Virus record (IMG/VR): IMGVR_UViG_3300024265_000035
Span: 1 to 64,000 of that record
Length of the DNA stretch: 64,000 nucleotides
From: a virus
Direction: 5' to 3' (one strand)
Shown here piece by piece: positions 50,102-58,594 of this stretch. Position numbers and translations under genes: made by a program. The stretch's first letter is position 1, and every line of letters begins with the position of its first letter. The notes beneath the pieces were generated by a model that made no database searches, was not told where the DNA came from, and worked only from the letters and a program-made list of their open reading frames with translations.

Positions 50102-50590
50102 CTAAAATTGCTGGATCGCGTTGTCAAATCTTATGCTCAAACTAATCTCTACGTTATCTGAGCTAGCGTAGTCTAGGTCACCCCAGTTGATGTCCATCGG
50201 CCATGCGCCCTTTAAGTCCCATAGCTCAACAACTGCACCTTGTGGGTCAAGAAGCTTCAGTGTGATATCTTTCTTATACACTGTAGCATATCCCATCCTG
50301 CCTGTTAAGTTCTCGTAGTTCAATCGCATCCAGTCCATGATCTTCTGTGATGCAGACGGAGCGATAGGATCATGGAGCGTAACAGCAATCGGGTTCCATG
50401 CTTGCTTACCAGAGATCCATCTCTTTGCATTGATATAGTCAATGACTGTCTCTTCGAATGTTGCCTGTGGACGTGCAGCTGTCTTCATAACAAATGCATC
50501 AACACCGTCGATCTCGAGCAACCAACGAAATTTTCTTTTCGGTTCGTATGTGTTAGCCAGTAACTGCCCAACTTCAAGTACTTCTGCCAT
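50102..50590 (-). CDS. Tail tube protein, T4 gp19-like
   Basis: A 162-residue protein of the gp19 type. KRKFRWLLEIDGVDAFVMKT and ARPQATFEETVIDYINAKRW are the strand pair found in contractile-tail tubes, WNPIAVTLHDPIAPSASQKI follows, and GAWPMDINWGDLDYASSDNV with ISLSIRFDNA is the conserved end. It polymerises on the baseplate, inside the sheath, to the length set by the tape measure. It is followed by a strong terminator. Confidence 0.93.
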   Translation of the reverse strand: MAEVLEVGQLLANTYEPKRKFRWLLEIDGVDAFVMKTAARPQATFEETVIDYINAKRWISGKQAWNPIAVTLHDPIAPSASQKIMDWMRLNYENLTGRMGYATVYKKDITLKLLDPQGAVVELWDLKGAWPMDINWGDLDYASSDNVEISLSIRFDNAIQQF

Positions 50591-50779
50591 TTTATTATTC
50601 TCCCGCGCGCTTCTGCTGCGCCCGCTACTACTAAATAATGAAATGTGTCTGTTTTCACATAGTTTCTTATAAATCTATGATAATGTCACGTACTTCGAGC
50701 GACTCTAGACTTAGCATGTTAAATACTCCACGACCCCCTAGACTGAAAACAACAGAGAGGAGCTGGTGGCCACTGGCGC
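50591..50779 (-). other. 189-base intergenic region upstream of the tail tube gene
   Basis: The longest non-coding gap in the window apart from short spacers. It contains the palindromes GGCGCC and GTGGCCAC (around 50769-50780) and an A/T-rich stretch with TTATAA (about 50669-50674), plus the tube gene's ribosome-binding site. I could not identify a clear T4-type late promoter (TATAAATA) on the minus strand, so the late promoter of this phage, if present here, has another sequence. Confidence 0.4.
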
Positions 50780-51424
50780 CTATGAGAATTGCTTATAGCC
50801 TACAATTCTCATTGTAAATTCCGTGAGAGATGTAAGATCATCCTTTATGACTACTACGGCTTTATCTTCTGTGCCTCTACCTAGACGAATACCATTGGGA
50901 ACAATGGCTGCGACATCAAGAACCATCATCAATGCATTGTCTGTAGAAGTCCAGTTAGTAATCTGATTAACTGCACTCGCGGTGCCCCAAGCAGCAGCCA
51001 TTGCCGTTGAAGCTAAGAACTGACCGTTTGTTTGAACATCTTGTACAACAAACGTTTCAACTCCAGATTCTTCAATCTTTATATCAACACCGTTTGTTAA
51101 ACCGCTAATGATATTTCCAAACCTATTTGTTGGAACGGCTGAATCTGCGACTATTATTATGATTTTTCCGATGTGAATATCTGCATCGGCATCTGCAGCA
51201 ATAAAGAATTCTTGATTAGTCGTGGATCCATCAACATTCATATTTCCATTTACACGACCTGTAATACCACTCGACCCTATATACCCGCCGAAAAACCTAA
51301 GACGATTCGAAGTTCCAATAGCAGGAAGCTCATCGGGTACATTAGTAACTCTAAGAGCTCTCTGCTTAGTAACAATAGCCGCTGTTTCATCGTCAGGGTT
51401 TATTATAATATTCTTTATTGGCAT
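50780..51424 (-). CDS. Virion structural protein, beta-rich
   Basis: A 214-residue protein of unknown family. It is beta-strand rich with many Gly/Asn/Thr turns (FFGGYIGSSGITGRVNGNMN) and hydrophobic strands (IHIGKIIIIVADSAVP; DKAVVVIKDD), as in tail or head decoration proteins. It lies between the sheath and tube genes with three similar small proteins, so a tail- or sheath-associated role is likely. No receptor-binding or enzymatic motif is visible. Confidence 0.65.
   Translation of the reverse strand: MPIKNIIINPDDETAAIVTKQRALRVTNVPDELPAIGTSNRLRFFGGYIGSSGITGRVNGNMNVDGSTTNQEFFIAADADADIHIGKIIIIVADSAVPTNRFGNIISGLTNGVDIKIEESGVETFVVQDVQTNGQFLASTAMAAAWGTASAVNQITNWTSTDNALMMVLDVAAIVPNGIRLGRGTEDKAVVVIKDDLTSLTEFTMRIVGYKQFS
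50782..50812 (-). terminator. Stem-loop at the end of the upstream virion gene
   Basis: ATGAGAATTG (50782-50791) and CAATTCTCAT (50803-50812) form a perfect 10-bp stem with an 11-base loop overlapping the last codons and stop of the gene at 50780-51424. There is no U-run after it, so it could slow decay or terminate weakly. Its placement at a gene end supports a transcript-end role. Confidence 0.45.
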
Positions 51425-51997
51425 TTATTCTTCTAAGAGATCAAAGAATCTAACAAATGGCGTAACTCTGAGAAATGTATTTCCTGGCGGAGGAGTTATT
51501 TGCATTCCTAATGATGATCCAGGAGGAAGAGTAATAGGTACAGTTCCAGTGACAGTCCTACCAGTTGGCACATATCCAGAAAAGAATATCTGACCATTGT
51601 CGAATGTCGTTCCTTCGCCGCCGAGTTGCGCTGAAACAACCGGTGCTTTCAATGAACCAAAATTCATGTTGGGTGTTTCAACAATTGAACCCGATGATAT
51701 TGAACCAGGGTTTCTAAAAAATTCAACTAATACAGATCCAGTACCAGGACCAATCGGTGTGTCTATTACGACGCCTTGAACTTTAGCTAAGTAATTAACT
51801 GTGCTGTTATTCATAAGAAACAACACTGCGCTAGGATTAGCAGAAGTCAAAGTTATAGAGCCTGAGTTGAAATTATAAAGAGTTAATGTTTCAGATGCGT
51901 GAGCTTCATCTGATTCAGTTATTGCTCTTGTCTTTAAACGATTATCAAAGCTTACTTCTGCTCTTCTTCCTGTTGATGGTGATTGGATTAATGCCAT
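51425..51997 (-). CDS. Virion structural protein, beta-sandwich-like
   Basis: A 190-residue protein rich in Ser, Thr, Gly and Pro. The pattern SGSITLTSANPSAVLFLMNN and TGRTVTGTVPITLPPGSSLG suggests an Ig-like or beta-sandwich domain exposed on the virion. It starts right before the next gene's stop and continues the run of small structural genes between sheath and tube. Family not recognised. Confidence 0.6.
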   Translation of the reverse strand: MALIQSPSTGRRAEVSFDNRLKTRAITESDEAHASETLTLYNFNSGSITLTSANPSAVLFLMNNSTVNYLAKVQGVVIDTPIGPGTGSVLVEFFRNPGSISSGSIVETPNMNFGSLKAPVVSAQLGGEGTTFDNGQIFFSGYVPTGRTVTGTVPITLPPGSSLGMQITPPPGNTFLRVTPFVRFFDLLEE

Positions 51998-52039
51998 TTC
52001 TCTTATTCCCTAACGCGTTGGTGGATCCTTACAATCATA

Positions 52040-52324
52040 CTAAATATCAATGTCTTCTTTCTCTATATTCTGGTCGTTAATCAGTGAGAAATGCGCATTC
52101 ATAATTTTTAATTCACACAGAATATCTTCCAAAAGTGAAACCTGTGTCGGTTGTAATCTGAGATTCATCAACGCAGATCCACTGATCGCAGATCCTGGCC
52201 CAAGACTGCCACTTATTGAATTTAAAGAACCTGTAGCTTCTGCAAACGAACCAGTAAGTTCATCTAACCTATAAAGATTCTCATCTGGGAAATAATCACC
52301 AGCTGGTGGACAACCATGAGTCAT
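52040..52324 (-). CDS. Small structural protein
   Basis: A 94-residue protein. A Gly/Ser-rich segment (GSLNSISGSLGPGSAISGSA) precedes a C-terminal helix (VSLLEDILCELKIMNAHFSL) and an acidic end. The CELKIMN phrase is common in small phage tail-fibre-associated proteins that trimerise by a short coiled coil, but the assignment is tentative. Confidence 0.55.
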   Translation of the reverse strand: MTHGCPPAGDYFPDENLYRLDELTGSFAEATGSLNSISGSLGPGSAISGSALMNLRLQPTQVSLLEDILCELKIMNAHFSLINDQNIEKEDIDI

Positions 52325-52347
52325 ACATTATACTTAGATTACACAGT

Positions 52348-52923
52348 CTATGATGGAACCGCGAAGCTAGCAGATGGTTTCCAATGAACTTGAACTGTCA
52401 AATCTGCAGATTCACCACCTGTGACTTCATCAAGCACTACGCCGAGGAGTTCACCTGCCGCCCAACTACTTGAACCTGGTGCGAATGTAGATGTCTCAGC
52501 AACAGCTCCATCACCGTCAGAAGCAGAGAGATTGCACTTGAATACCAAGTCAGAGAAAATCGACTCATTTGTACCTGGAAGTGCACCGGCCGCAATCTTC
52601 TGAATATCGACTGTAGTCGTTCCGCCGGATCCGCTCATTCTCTGGAATGCAGTGATCTTCGTGATGATTCTGTTAGACTGTGCATTGTAGCGTAGTCCAC
52701 CGTAATACTCACCACCAACATCCTGACCTTGCCCCAAGTGCTCGGCGATTGTGCCGGACACATGCATTACCTCATTAAATGAAGCTGTCAAGTGTCCGAC
52801 AAGTGAATCTATCTGATCACGATTGTAATTTTCGATTCTATCATCTTCAAGACGAGAGGTATAATGTAGCGGACGTGTTGCTAGTTCTGACCCGGATAAT
52901 CCGAGAACATGAGTTATTGACAT
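52348..52923 (-). CDS. Virion structural protein
   Basis: A 191-residue protein. It begins with a helical part (NRDQIDSLVGHLTASFNEVM) and continues beta-rich (NRIITKITAFQRMSGSGGTT, ESADLTVQVHWKPSASFAVP). The composition and the location directly after the sheath gene suggest a tail or neck decoration protein. Family unknown. Confidence 0.6.
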   Translation of the reverse strand: MSITHVLGLSGSELATRPLHYTSRLEDDRIENYNRDQIDSLVGHLTASFNEVMHVSGTIAEHLGQGQDVGGEYYGGLRYNAQSNRIITKITAFQRMSGSGGTTTVDIQKIAAGALPGTNESIFSDLVFKCNLSASDGDGAVAETSTFAPGSSSWAAGELLGVVLDEVTGGESADLTVQVHWKPSASFAVPS

Positions 52924-52937
52924 TCTCTATTGTCTCC

Positions 52938-55301
52938 CTACGCAGTGAACTCAACACCAGATGCGGTGATAATGAACTGCAAGTCAATGAATTCAGCTGT
53001 CCTGGTTGGCTGCAAGAAGATCTTTCCGATCATGATGTTCCTGTCAACCACGTCAGGCGTGTTGAGGTTTGTGTCCATTACAACCTGGAATCTTTCAAGA
53101 CCCTGTTTCTGCCTGATGTCTTCCAAGATTGGATTGACGAGGTTTGTGAACCTCTGGTATGTAGCAGGATTGTTCGGCTCGAAGACTAGGAACTTAGCTG
53201 CAGATGCAATCGTCTTCTTTGCGAAGATGAGAAGCCTACGCACATTCACTCTGTCGAGTGCCGATGCTGCAACTTGAAGAGTCTTCTGACCCCAGACCGT
53301 AATTCCCTCATTTGGGAACGACGCGATTGGATTGACCCTGTTGTCATACAGTGAATCTCTATCAGAGAATGTCAATCTGTCGATTACATCAACGACACCA
53401 AACTGGTTGAGACCACCACGATTCAGACCTGCTGGAGCAAACCACTGCTGTCCGACGCGGTCAGAGAATGCATACGCACCCAAAACCACAGTCGACGGCT
53501 TGACTCTAACAATCCTGTTATTGTCCCTATCATCGATCTTGACGTCTGGATAGTATGTTGCAGTATAGTTGTCATCAATTTCACGAGACTTCAATCCATC
53601 AATTGCTTCAGTTGGCGTTGCGCCGGTGATGTCCATGATGTAGATTGCATCCATCCTATCATTTACAAGCAATCTCGCGTGATCAGTGACCTTAAGGTTC
53701 TCAACACCAGGTATTGCCAAGATGTTGATATCGATGAAGTCAGGATTCGCGATAGTATCGAGAGATCTCTTCATGGATGTAACAGCGAGGTTCGTGTCAC
53801 TGGCATTGTTAGCGATATCAAGTGGATCTTCAACTCTAAGATCGAAACCATCGAAACCACCCTGTATTGCAAACGTGAACTGCTGTAATGAAGCACTAAT
53901 GAAGATTGGCGCATATGCCGTGATTGCCGTGTTGTACTCGTACCTCTCTCTGCCCGTTGCGAACGATGCACTGAGATGTTTAAGTGAGAAGTCAGTATCA
54001 TCCTGACCGGCTATGCTTACTACATTATCAATTACCTCTTGGTCGGTAAGTGCAGGAAGTGACCTCATCCTGTCAGCAATTCCACCAGACACAAACTGGA
54101 CTCCCCAGTAAATCTTGGAATTGAAGTTTCCATTTGTGTCAATTTGGTTCGGCTGGAACTTAAGTTCAGGAATCCTATTATCTCCGTCACCATCAAGCTC
54201 AGTATCATGACGAGAGTACGCCATCTTATCATATCCACGGAATCCCCATGGAAGTGCTTCCGACGGTGCACCATTGTTCTTTAAAGCTTCAACTCTGATT
54301 AGCTTGCTCTTTGTTGGGAAATCTCCGTGTGAAACAAACTTGCGCTCATTCGTATCGAACTCTTCCCACATATCACCAATCCTACGACAAATGTAATTCC
54401 TATCATCAGGATCAAGAGAAAGACCGATAAACGTCTCGAAAACCTCAGGACGAATGTCGGTATCATAGAAGTTTCTTACAACTAGATCAAAGCTTCCAAA
54501 CGGAGTTGACAAGTCATTTACAGATGGTCGAATATTCTGGATTGAAATCTTTATTTCGTCATTTGTCGAACGACCATGGCCAAGTGTATGGAGCTTAAAG
54601 AGGTTAAACTCATTACCACCGAGTAATTGTGACTTAACGAATGTCGTAGAACCAGATGTAAAGTTCTTTGCAAACGATGTAATTGTTCCTGAAACAGCTA
54701 CTATATCCCATGAAGCTGATGCGGGAAGGTCTGCATACTTGAAAATCTGGTATACGTAGTGATTATCTGTGCTATATCTTGTCGGGTCTGTATTAAGAAC
54801 CTTTCCGATATATTCTGCAGATGACGTCAAGAATGACGCAGTTGCAGAAAATGTTCCAGCTGTAAACACAAACTTGTCAGCATCACCATCAACACCAACA
54901 ACACTGATTTCGCTCACTGTACCGCTATGATGGATTACAGCAAGAATGCTACCTGTAGTTTCAATCGAACCACTGGTATCATAAATTCCACTAATTCCAT
55001 CTACGGAATATCCAGCAGTTACATTAGCCAGACCATCATTATGGCCTAGAACTCTAACAAAATTCAGAGTTGAGTTGTTCGCAAGGTAATTCTGTGCGGC
55101 ATAAGGTCCTTCCTTAAGCACGTCTAGACCACCCAGTCTCTCAAGGAATTCTTGGAAATTAGCTAGCGTAACTGGAACCATAGCTGGTCCCTTCTTGGAA
55201 GTACCGATAACTGCGGCGCCGATTCCAGCAACTCCCTGTGCTAAGAATGACTGGTCGATCTCGCTGGTAAAGACACCTGCGCTTAAAAACTTTGAAGCCA
55301 T
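52938..55301 (-). CDS. Tail sheath protein, T4 gp18-like
   Basis: A 787-residue protein. The start SAGVFTSEIDQSFLAQGVAG is typical of sheath proteins, followed by GAAVIGTSKKGPAMVPVTLAN and the long variable domains. The conserved C-terminal third includes FAPAGLNRGG-like (WFAPAGLNRGGLNQFGVVDV), INPIASFPNEGITVWGQKTL and VNVRRLLIFAKKTIA, the core domain that contracts. ATG 55301 lies 9 bases after AGGAG. A stem-loop lies in the leader. Confidence 0.95.
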   Translation of the reverse strand: MASKFLSAGVFTSEIDQSFLAQGVAGIGAAVIGTSKKGPAMVPVTLANFQEFLERLGGLDVLKEGPYAAQNYLANNSTLNFVRVLGHNDGLANVTAGYSVDGISGIYDTSGSIETTGSILAVIHHSGTVSEISVVGVDGDADKFVFTAGTFSATASFLTSSAEYIGKVLNTDPTRYSTDNHYVYQIFKYADLPASASWDIVAVSGTITSFAKNFTSGSTTFVKSQLLGGNEFNLFKLHTLGHGRSTNDEIKISIQNIRPSVNDLSTPFGSFDLVVRNFYDTDIRPEVFETFIGLSLDPDDRNYICRRIGDMWEEFDTNERKFVSHGDFPTKSKLIRVEALKNNGAPSEALPWGFRGYDKMAYSRHDTELDGDGDNRIPELKFQPNQIDTNGNFNSKIYWGVQFVSGGIADRMRSLPALTDQEVIDNVVSIAGQDDTDFSLKHLSASFATGRERYEYNTAITAYAPIFISASLQQFTFAIQGGFDGFDLRVEDPLDIANNASDTNLAVTSMKRSLDTIANPDFIDINILAIPGVENLKVTDHARLLVNDRMDAIYIMDITGATPTEAIDGLKSREIDDNYTATYYPDVKIDDRDNNRIVRVKPSTVVLGAYAFSDRVGQQWFAPAGLNRGGLNQFGVVDVIDRLTFSDRDSLYDNRVNPIASFPNEGITVWGQKTLQVAASALDRVNVRRLLIFAKKTIASAAKFLVFEPNNPATYQRFTNLVNPILEDIRQKQGLERFQVVMDTNLNTPDVVDRNIMIGKIFLQPTRTAEFIDLQFIITASGVEFTA

Positions 55302-55319
55302 CGATGATATCTCCTATTA

Positions 55320-55352
55320 ATCTGGCCTAGGATTCAAGGTAAACGACCAGAT
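55320..55352 (-). repeat. Stem-loop in the leader of the sheath gene
   Basis: ATCTGGCC (55320-55327) and GACCAGAT (55345-55352) are inverted repeats around a 17-base loop; in the transcript one pair is G-U. It ends about 20 bases before the sheath start and next to its ribosome-binding site. It may stabilise this abundant message. Its length is modest, so a chance match is possible. Confidence 0.45.
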
Positions 55353-55429
55353 ATAGCTACCGTTAATTAGATTTGTTGACAGTCAAAGTCCCTTTTTTCT
55401 GGAAAGTTTTTTGGCAAAATATTCAAAAC

Positions 55430-56314
55430 CTAACTAGGGAGCGTATAGTATGTCTTAAGAATTGCTCCTGGAGAGAAAATCTCATCAAGTTCATCTTCAC
55501 TATCCACAAAACAAACGTTTTCATCTGAGAACTTGATATCAAAAGCAGTTTTTTCAGTTTGAATAGCAGGACGTGTACCCTGCGGGTCAAGTTGAAGGTA
55601 TGTCGGAACTGTCACGTTGAAAGAATATTTCACGATTCTCTCTTGATCTGTGAATTCTTCGAAGTTCCCAGCGTCTGTGAGGCTAGTGTCGATTAATCCG
55701 ATGAAGTAATAACCTTTGAGCGGATCTTTATTTTCGAATTCGACACCTTGACTCGACTTATTCTCGAACTTACTCCTGTAAAGAGGTGCGACGAATTGGT
55801 TCTGTATATCAAGTGCATTGAAGATTTTCTCAACAATCTTATTCATCTGCAGGATATACTGAGCTTGGATTGTTACTTCGTATGTAGTCACGAACCAGTC
55901 TGGCATCGGTATCTTCGTTAGTTCATAGACGATTTTTCCACTTCTATCCTGGTTCGGCAACGTGCGTGAACTGATTGCATTCTGCACGACACTAGTCTTC
56001 TTGTCTACTCTCCTCGCAATTGTTAGGTTTGCTTGTTCAGTACCAAGAGCCATCATCGACCTATCACGTTCCATGGAAGTGCGTCTAACACTAACGAGAG
56101 GGAGTATCAGAAGACCATTTTTGTCTCTCAGTCCGCGCTGATCTCGAGCTGTCGACCATCTCTCACCTGATGCGAAGATAACAGGTACTTTCTTGAGTTC
56201 TCGAGTAGGCGTCTCAACGAATGCATCAACAGAACGATCGAACCAATCATAAATTGATTGATCGACATCTTCTATCGTAATGTCTTGATATTCTGTTCTC
56301 TCGTCAGTTGACAT
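55430..56314 (-). CDS. Tail terminator / sheath stabiliser, T4 gp15-like
   Basis: A 294-residue protein. IYDWFDRSVDAFVETPTREL and KKVPVIFASGERWS near the N-terminus, LLILPLVSVRRTSM, then TYEVTIQAQYILQMNKIVEK match the gp15/tail-completion pattern (VPIxxAS-E, LPxI, YELxIxTRYxxxMxxIVE). The hexameric ring caps the tail tube and sheath and joins the neck. It overlaps the serine protease gene by 11 bases and lies next to the sheath gene, as in T4-type maps. Confidence 0.78.
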   Translation of the reverse strand: MSTDERTEYQDITIEDVDQSIYDWFDRSVDAFVETPTRELKKVPVIFASGERWSTARDQRGLRDKNGLLILPLVSVRRTSMERDRSMMALGTEQANLTIARRVDKKTSVVQNAISSRTLPNQDRSGKIVYELTKIPMPDWFVTTYEVTIQAQYILQMNKIVEKIFNALDIQNQFVAPLYRSKFENKSSQGVEFENKDPLKGYYFIGLIDTSLTDAGNFEEFTDQERIVKYSFNVTVPTYLQLDPQGTRPAIQTEKTAFDIKFSDENVCFVDSEDELDEIFSPGAILKTYYTLPS

Positions 56315-57173
56315 CTTCTTCTAATCCCAAATTGACAGGATCCTTTTCATTCCAATTTCGAAGTGCGTAATCAATGAATGGAGCTACTTTATCAATTCCA
56401 GGTCCCCAGCTGAGATGTGGATAATCCATGTTTGCTATTGTAAGTATAGCAACGAGCTTTCCTTTGTAGTAAACACCTGATCCACTCATACCAGATGTTA
56501 CAGGAATAGAAGTGTGGTAAAACCCGCTATATCCAAGAATTGTGCTCTTGTTGATACCTGAAAAGAACCCATAGACGACATTTACATCATCTGCTCCCCA
56601 ATTTCCCTTTGGAGCTCCAGCAGTCAATAGGTATGCTTGTCTTGGAGGGTGGGACGTCGCCACGATAGCTGGTTCACCAGCGAGTCCTGTAGTTTCCATT
56701 GCACAGATATCATTTGCAATATCTCTATAAAGCACTCTTGCTTTCAGTTTTCTCCCATCAACAGTCACGATATATTTTGCTATAGAAAGCACAATTCCTT
56801 CATTAACCAGATCTCCAACACTGAATGCATTAACACATACGTGACTAGCGGTCAATATTAGGCTCTCATTTACATCTTCATCAAGAGCAATAACTGTCCC
56901 CGTTCCTGACGATCCGACAATTGATTTATCTAGACCAAGTATGGTTAAGTCTTCTATGATAAAAACCGCATGTGAAACAAGTGCTCGACGTTCTGCAGCA
57001 TCTTTGTCAAACGATCCAATTGGATCTTCATGTGGCATCGTTATCGGCTGGATGTTTATCACATCCGGCTCGAATTCTATTGTAGCTTCTTCCTGTGTAG
57101 CTCGATACTCTCTAGAAGAGAGCAGAAATGCCACGCCACAAATAATAATCCAGTATTTCAACCATCTAAGCAC
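56304..57173 (-). CDS. Trypsin-like serine protease with signal or anchor peptide
   Basis: A 289-residue protein from GTG 57173. The first 20 residues are a hydrophobic signal or anchor (WLKYWIIICGVAFLL). GSSGTGTVI then TASHVC (H111), NDICAME (D155) and SGMSGSGV (S230) give the complete S1-type catalytic triad. Without a Lys/Arg-specific pocket assignment, specificity is open. It lies between two neck genes of the late module, so it is made late and could act at the cell envelope, in lysis, or on head or tail components. A phage-coded secreted S1 protease in the tail operon is unusual. Confidence 0.85.
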   Translation of the reverse strand: MLRWLKYWIIICGVAFLLSSREYRATQEEATIEFEPDVINIQPITMPHEDPIGSFDKDAAERRALVSHAVFIIEDLTILGLDKSIVGSSGTGTVIALDEDVNESLILTASHVCVNAFSVGDLVNEGIVLSIAKYIVTVDGRKLKARVLYRDIANDICAMETTGLAGEPAIVATSHPPRQAYLLTAGAPKGNWGADDVNVVYGFFSGINKSTILGYSGFYHTSIPVTSGMSGSGVYYKGKLVAILTIANMDYPHLSWGPGIDKVAPFIDYALRNWNEKDPVNLGLEEDVN

Positions 57174-57176
57174 CCA

Positions 57177-57686
57177 TTAACTCCCACAAGTTGACGGATC
57201 AACTGGGTGGGAATTATCAATGAATTGAGCGGAATCACTATGTATTTGCATTTGACCCTCACGTGATGGTGTACACCTGCACTGAGTCATGATCTTCTCA
57301 TTGACCTGACCAAATACAAGCTGTGGCTGCGTGACTGATGTTATCTCAAACACTACTTGACCAAACTCAATGAAGTCACCTTCTTTTGGTGAAACATTCC
57401 TGCCGATAAGTTCATCTGTGTGGAAATAAACATCAAGACTGTATTTTGAATCTAGTGTAAACTGTGTCGTATCGACGCCTGGATTATCATAATTGACCAA
57501 AGCATTGATTTTCACAGGACTAAACCATATCTTATTTATGCTTTCCTGATACAACCTGTGTGAGACAGTGTGTTCTTCAGAGATTGCGTAGTAGATGACC
57601 TCTTGACCAACAAAGTTCTGGATGAGTTCTTTGTTTATCTTCGATATAAAATCGAGCTCTTTCGATGTTATGAATTTTCTAGAGAT
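57177..57686 (-). CDS. Neck protein, T4 gp14-like, apparently without ATG/GTG/TTG start
   Basis: About 169 residues. The reading frame extends upstream of the first available TTG (57554) through RKFITSKELDFISKINKELI and QNFVGQEVIYYAISEEH, which clearly belong to the protein; the first in-frame stop is at about 57704. No ATG, GTG or TTG occurs there, but ATC 57686 lies 8 bases after GGAGG. The C-terminal SPKEGDFIEFGQVVFEIT resembles the 'P-K-E-G-D-x-I' barrel of gp14 neck proteins. Either a rare ATC start, or a base error, is implied. It overlaps the preceding gene by 19 bases. Confidence 0.7.
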   Translation of the reverse strand: MSRKFITSKELDFISKINKELIQNFVGQEVIYYAISEEHTVSHRLYQESINKIWFSPVKINALVNYDNPGVDTTQFTLDSKYSLDVYFHTDELIGRNVSPKEGDFIEFGQVVFEITSVTQPQLVFGQVNEKIMTQCRCTPSREGQMQIHSDSAQFIDNSHPVDPSTCGS

Positions 57687-58060
57687 TGTTCTGGCCTCCG
57701 TATATCAAAAATTGATCCAGGTTCTTCAATATCGACATCAACGATTGTCGCTAATTTATATGCAAGAGCTCCAATATCTTGCTGTGATATTTTCATTAAC
57801 ATGTGTGGTTTACCGGTTGCGCCAGCATCATAAAAGAAACCCTTAAGGCCTTTTTCGAGTTCATCAATAACAACATCAATATCATTATGCTCACGATGAA
57901 TATCATTAATCAAATCTACTGTAGATTGCTTCAGATCATCTACTATCTCATGGTTAACATCACCTCGTCGATTTTTAACCCATGTATCGATCACGTCATC
58001 TACAATTGTAGATATTTCATCGTTTTCACAAAGTTTATATACTTCAGTAAGTCTAATCAT
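57668..58060 (-). CDS. Leader-bearing predicted cargo protein
   Basis: A 130-residue protein from ATG 58060, with GGGAG before it. It begins MIRLTEVYKLCENDEISTIV, the shared leader with LCEN as the candidate protease site. The body is a helical, acidic protein (IVDDLKQSTVDLINDIHREH) without a known family. It overlaps the methyltransferase by 8 bases and the gp14-like gene by 19. An injected or head-internal role is inferred only from the leader. Confidence 0.6.
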   Translation of the reverse strand: MIRLTEVYKLCENDEISTIVDDVIDTWVKNRRGDVNHEIVDDLKQSTVDLINDIHREHNDIDVVIDELEKGLKGFFYDAGATGKPHMLMKISQQDIGALAYKLATIVDVDIEEPGSIFDIRRPEQSLENS

Positions 58061-58589
58061 CACGCTCCCACCATCCAATGAGCTCGCCGCCCGCACCAGT
58101 ATCTGGTGTATTGAATGCCGCAACTTCCATATCAAAACCTTCCAGCATTTCTTTTGTGACTGTCACTGCATGTTCTTCACGATCATTTCCATATGATGCC
58201 TTCTGCGGACATAAGCCCCACGGACATCCGTATATGATCCTCTTCACATTTTTCTTCAACATTTTGGTAACTTCACCGAGCCATTCTTCATTGAGAGCAT
58301 GCTCAGGACCGTGATCCCAGTGTACAGTGTGCCACTCATCTTTCTCAAACATCTTATGCAAGTCTGCGATGTCACCGAGATGTTTTTCAATACCTTCTAC
58401 ATCAAATTGAGCCAGATTAGGTTTGAATATCTCAAGTAGACCGATCCTCTCCGCACCGAGCTTCTTTGCATAGTCTACCCAGTGGAGATATGATCCCTTT
58501 CTCCATCCGACATATAGGAATGAAGAAGTAGGAGTAAATTTTTCTACGCTATTGTCCAACCAATCGTATGCTGGTTTATTGTGTGGCAT
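58053..58589 (-). CDS. Class I SAM methyltransferase-like protein
   Basis: A 178-residue protein. FLYVGWRKGSYLHWVDYAKK is motif I of a Rossmann methyltransferase (VGxxxGxxxxW), with acidic LLEIFKPN after strand 2 and VHWDHGPEHALN as motif IV region. It lies in the neck gene cluster and overlaps a leader-bearing gene, so it may modify virion proteins or nucleic acid at late times. There is no target-recognition domain. Confidence 0.65.
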   Translation of the reverse strand: MPHNKPAYDWLDNSVEKFTPTSSFLYVGWRKGSYLHWVDYAKKLGAERIGLLEIFKPNLAQFDVEGIEKHLGDIADLHKMFEKDEWHTVHWDHGPEHALNEEWLGEVTKMLKKNVKRIIYGCPWGLCPQKASYGNDREEHAVTVTKEMLEGFDMEVAAFNTPDTGAGGELIGWWERDD

Positions 58590-58594
58590 TATTT

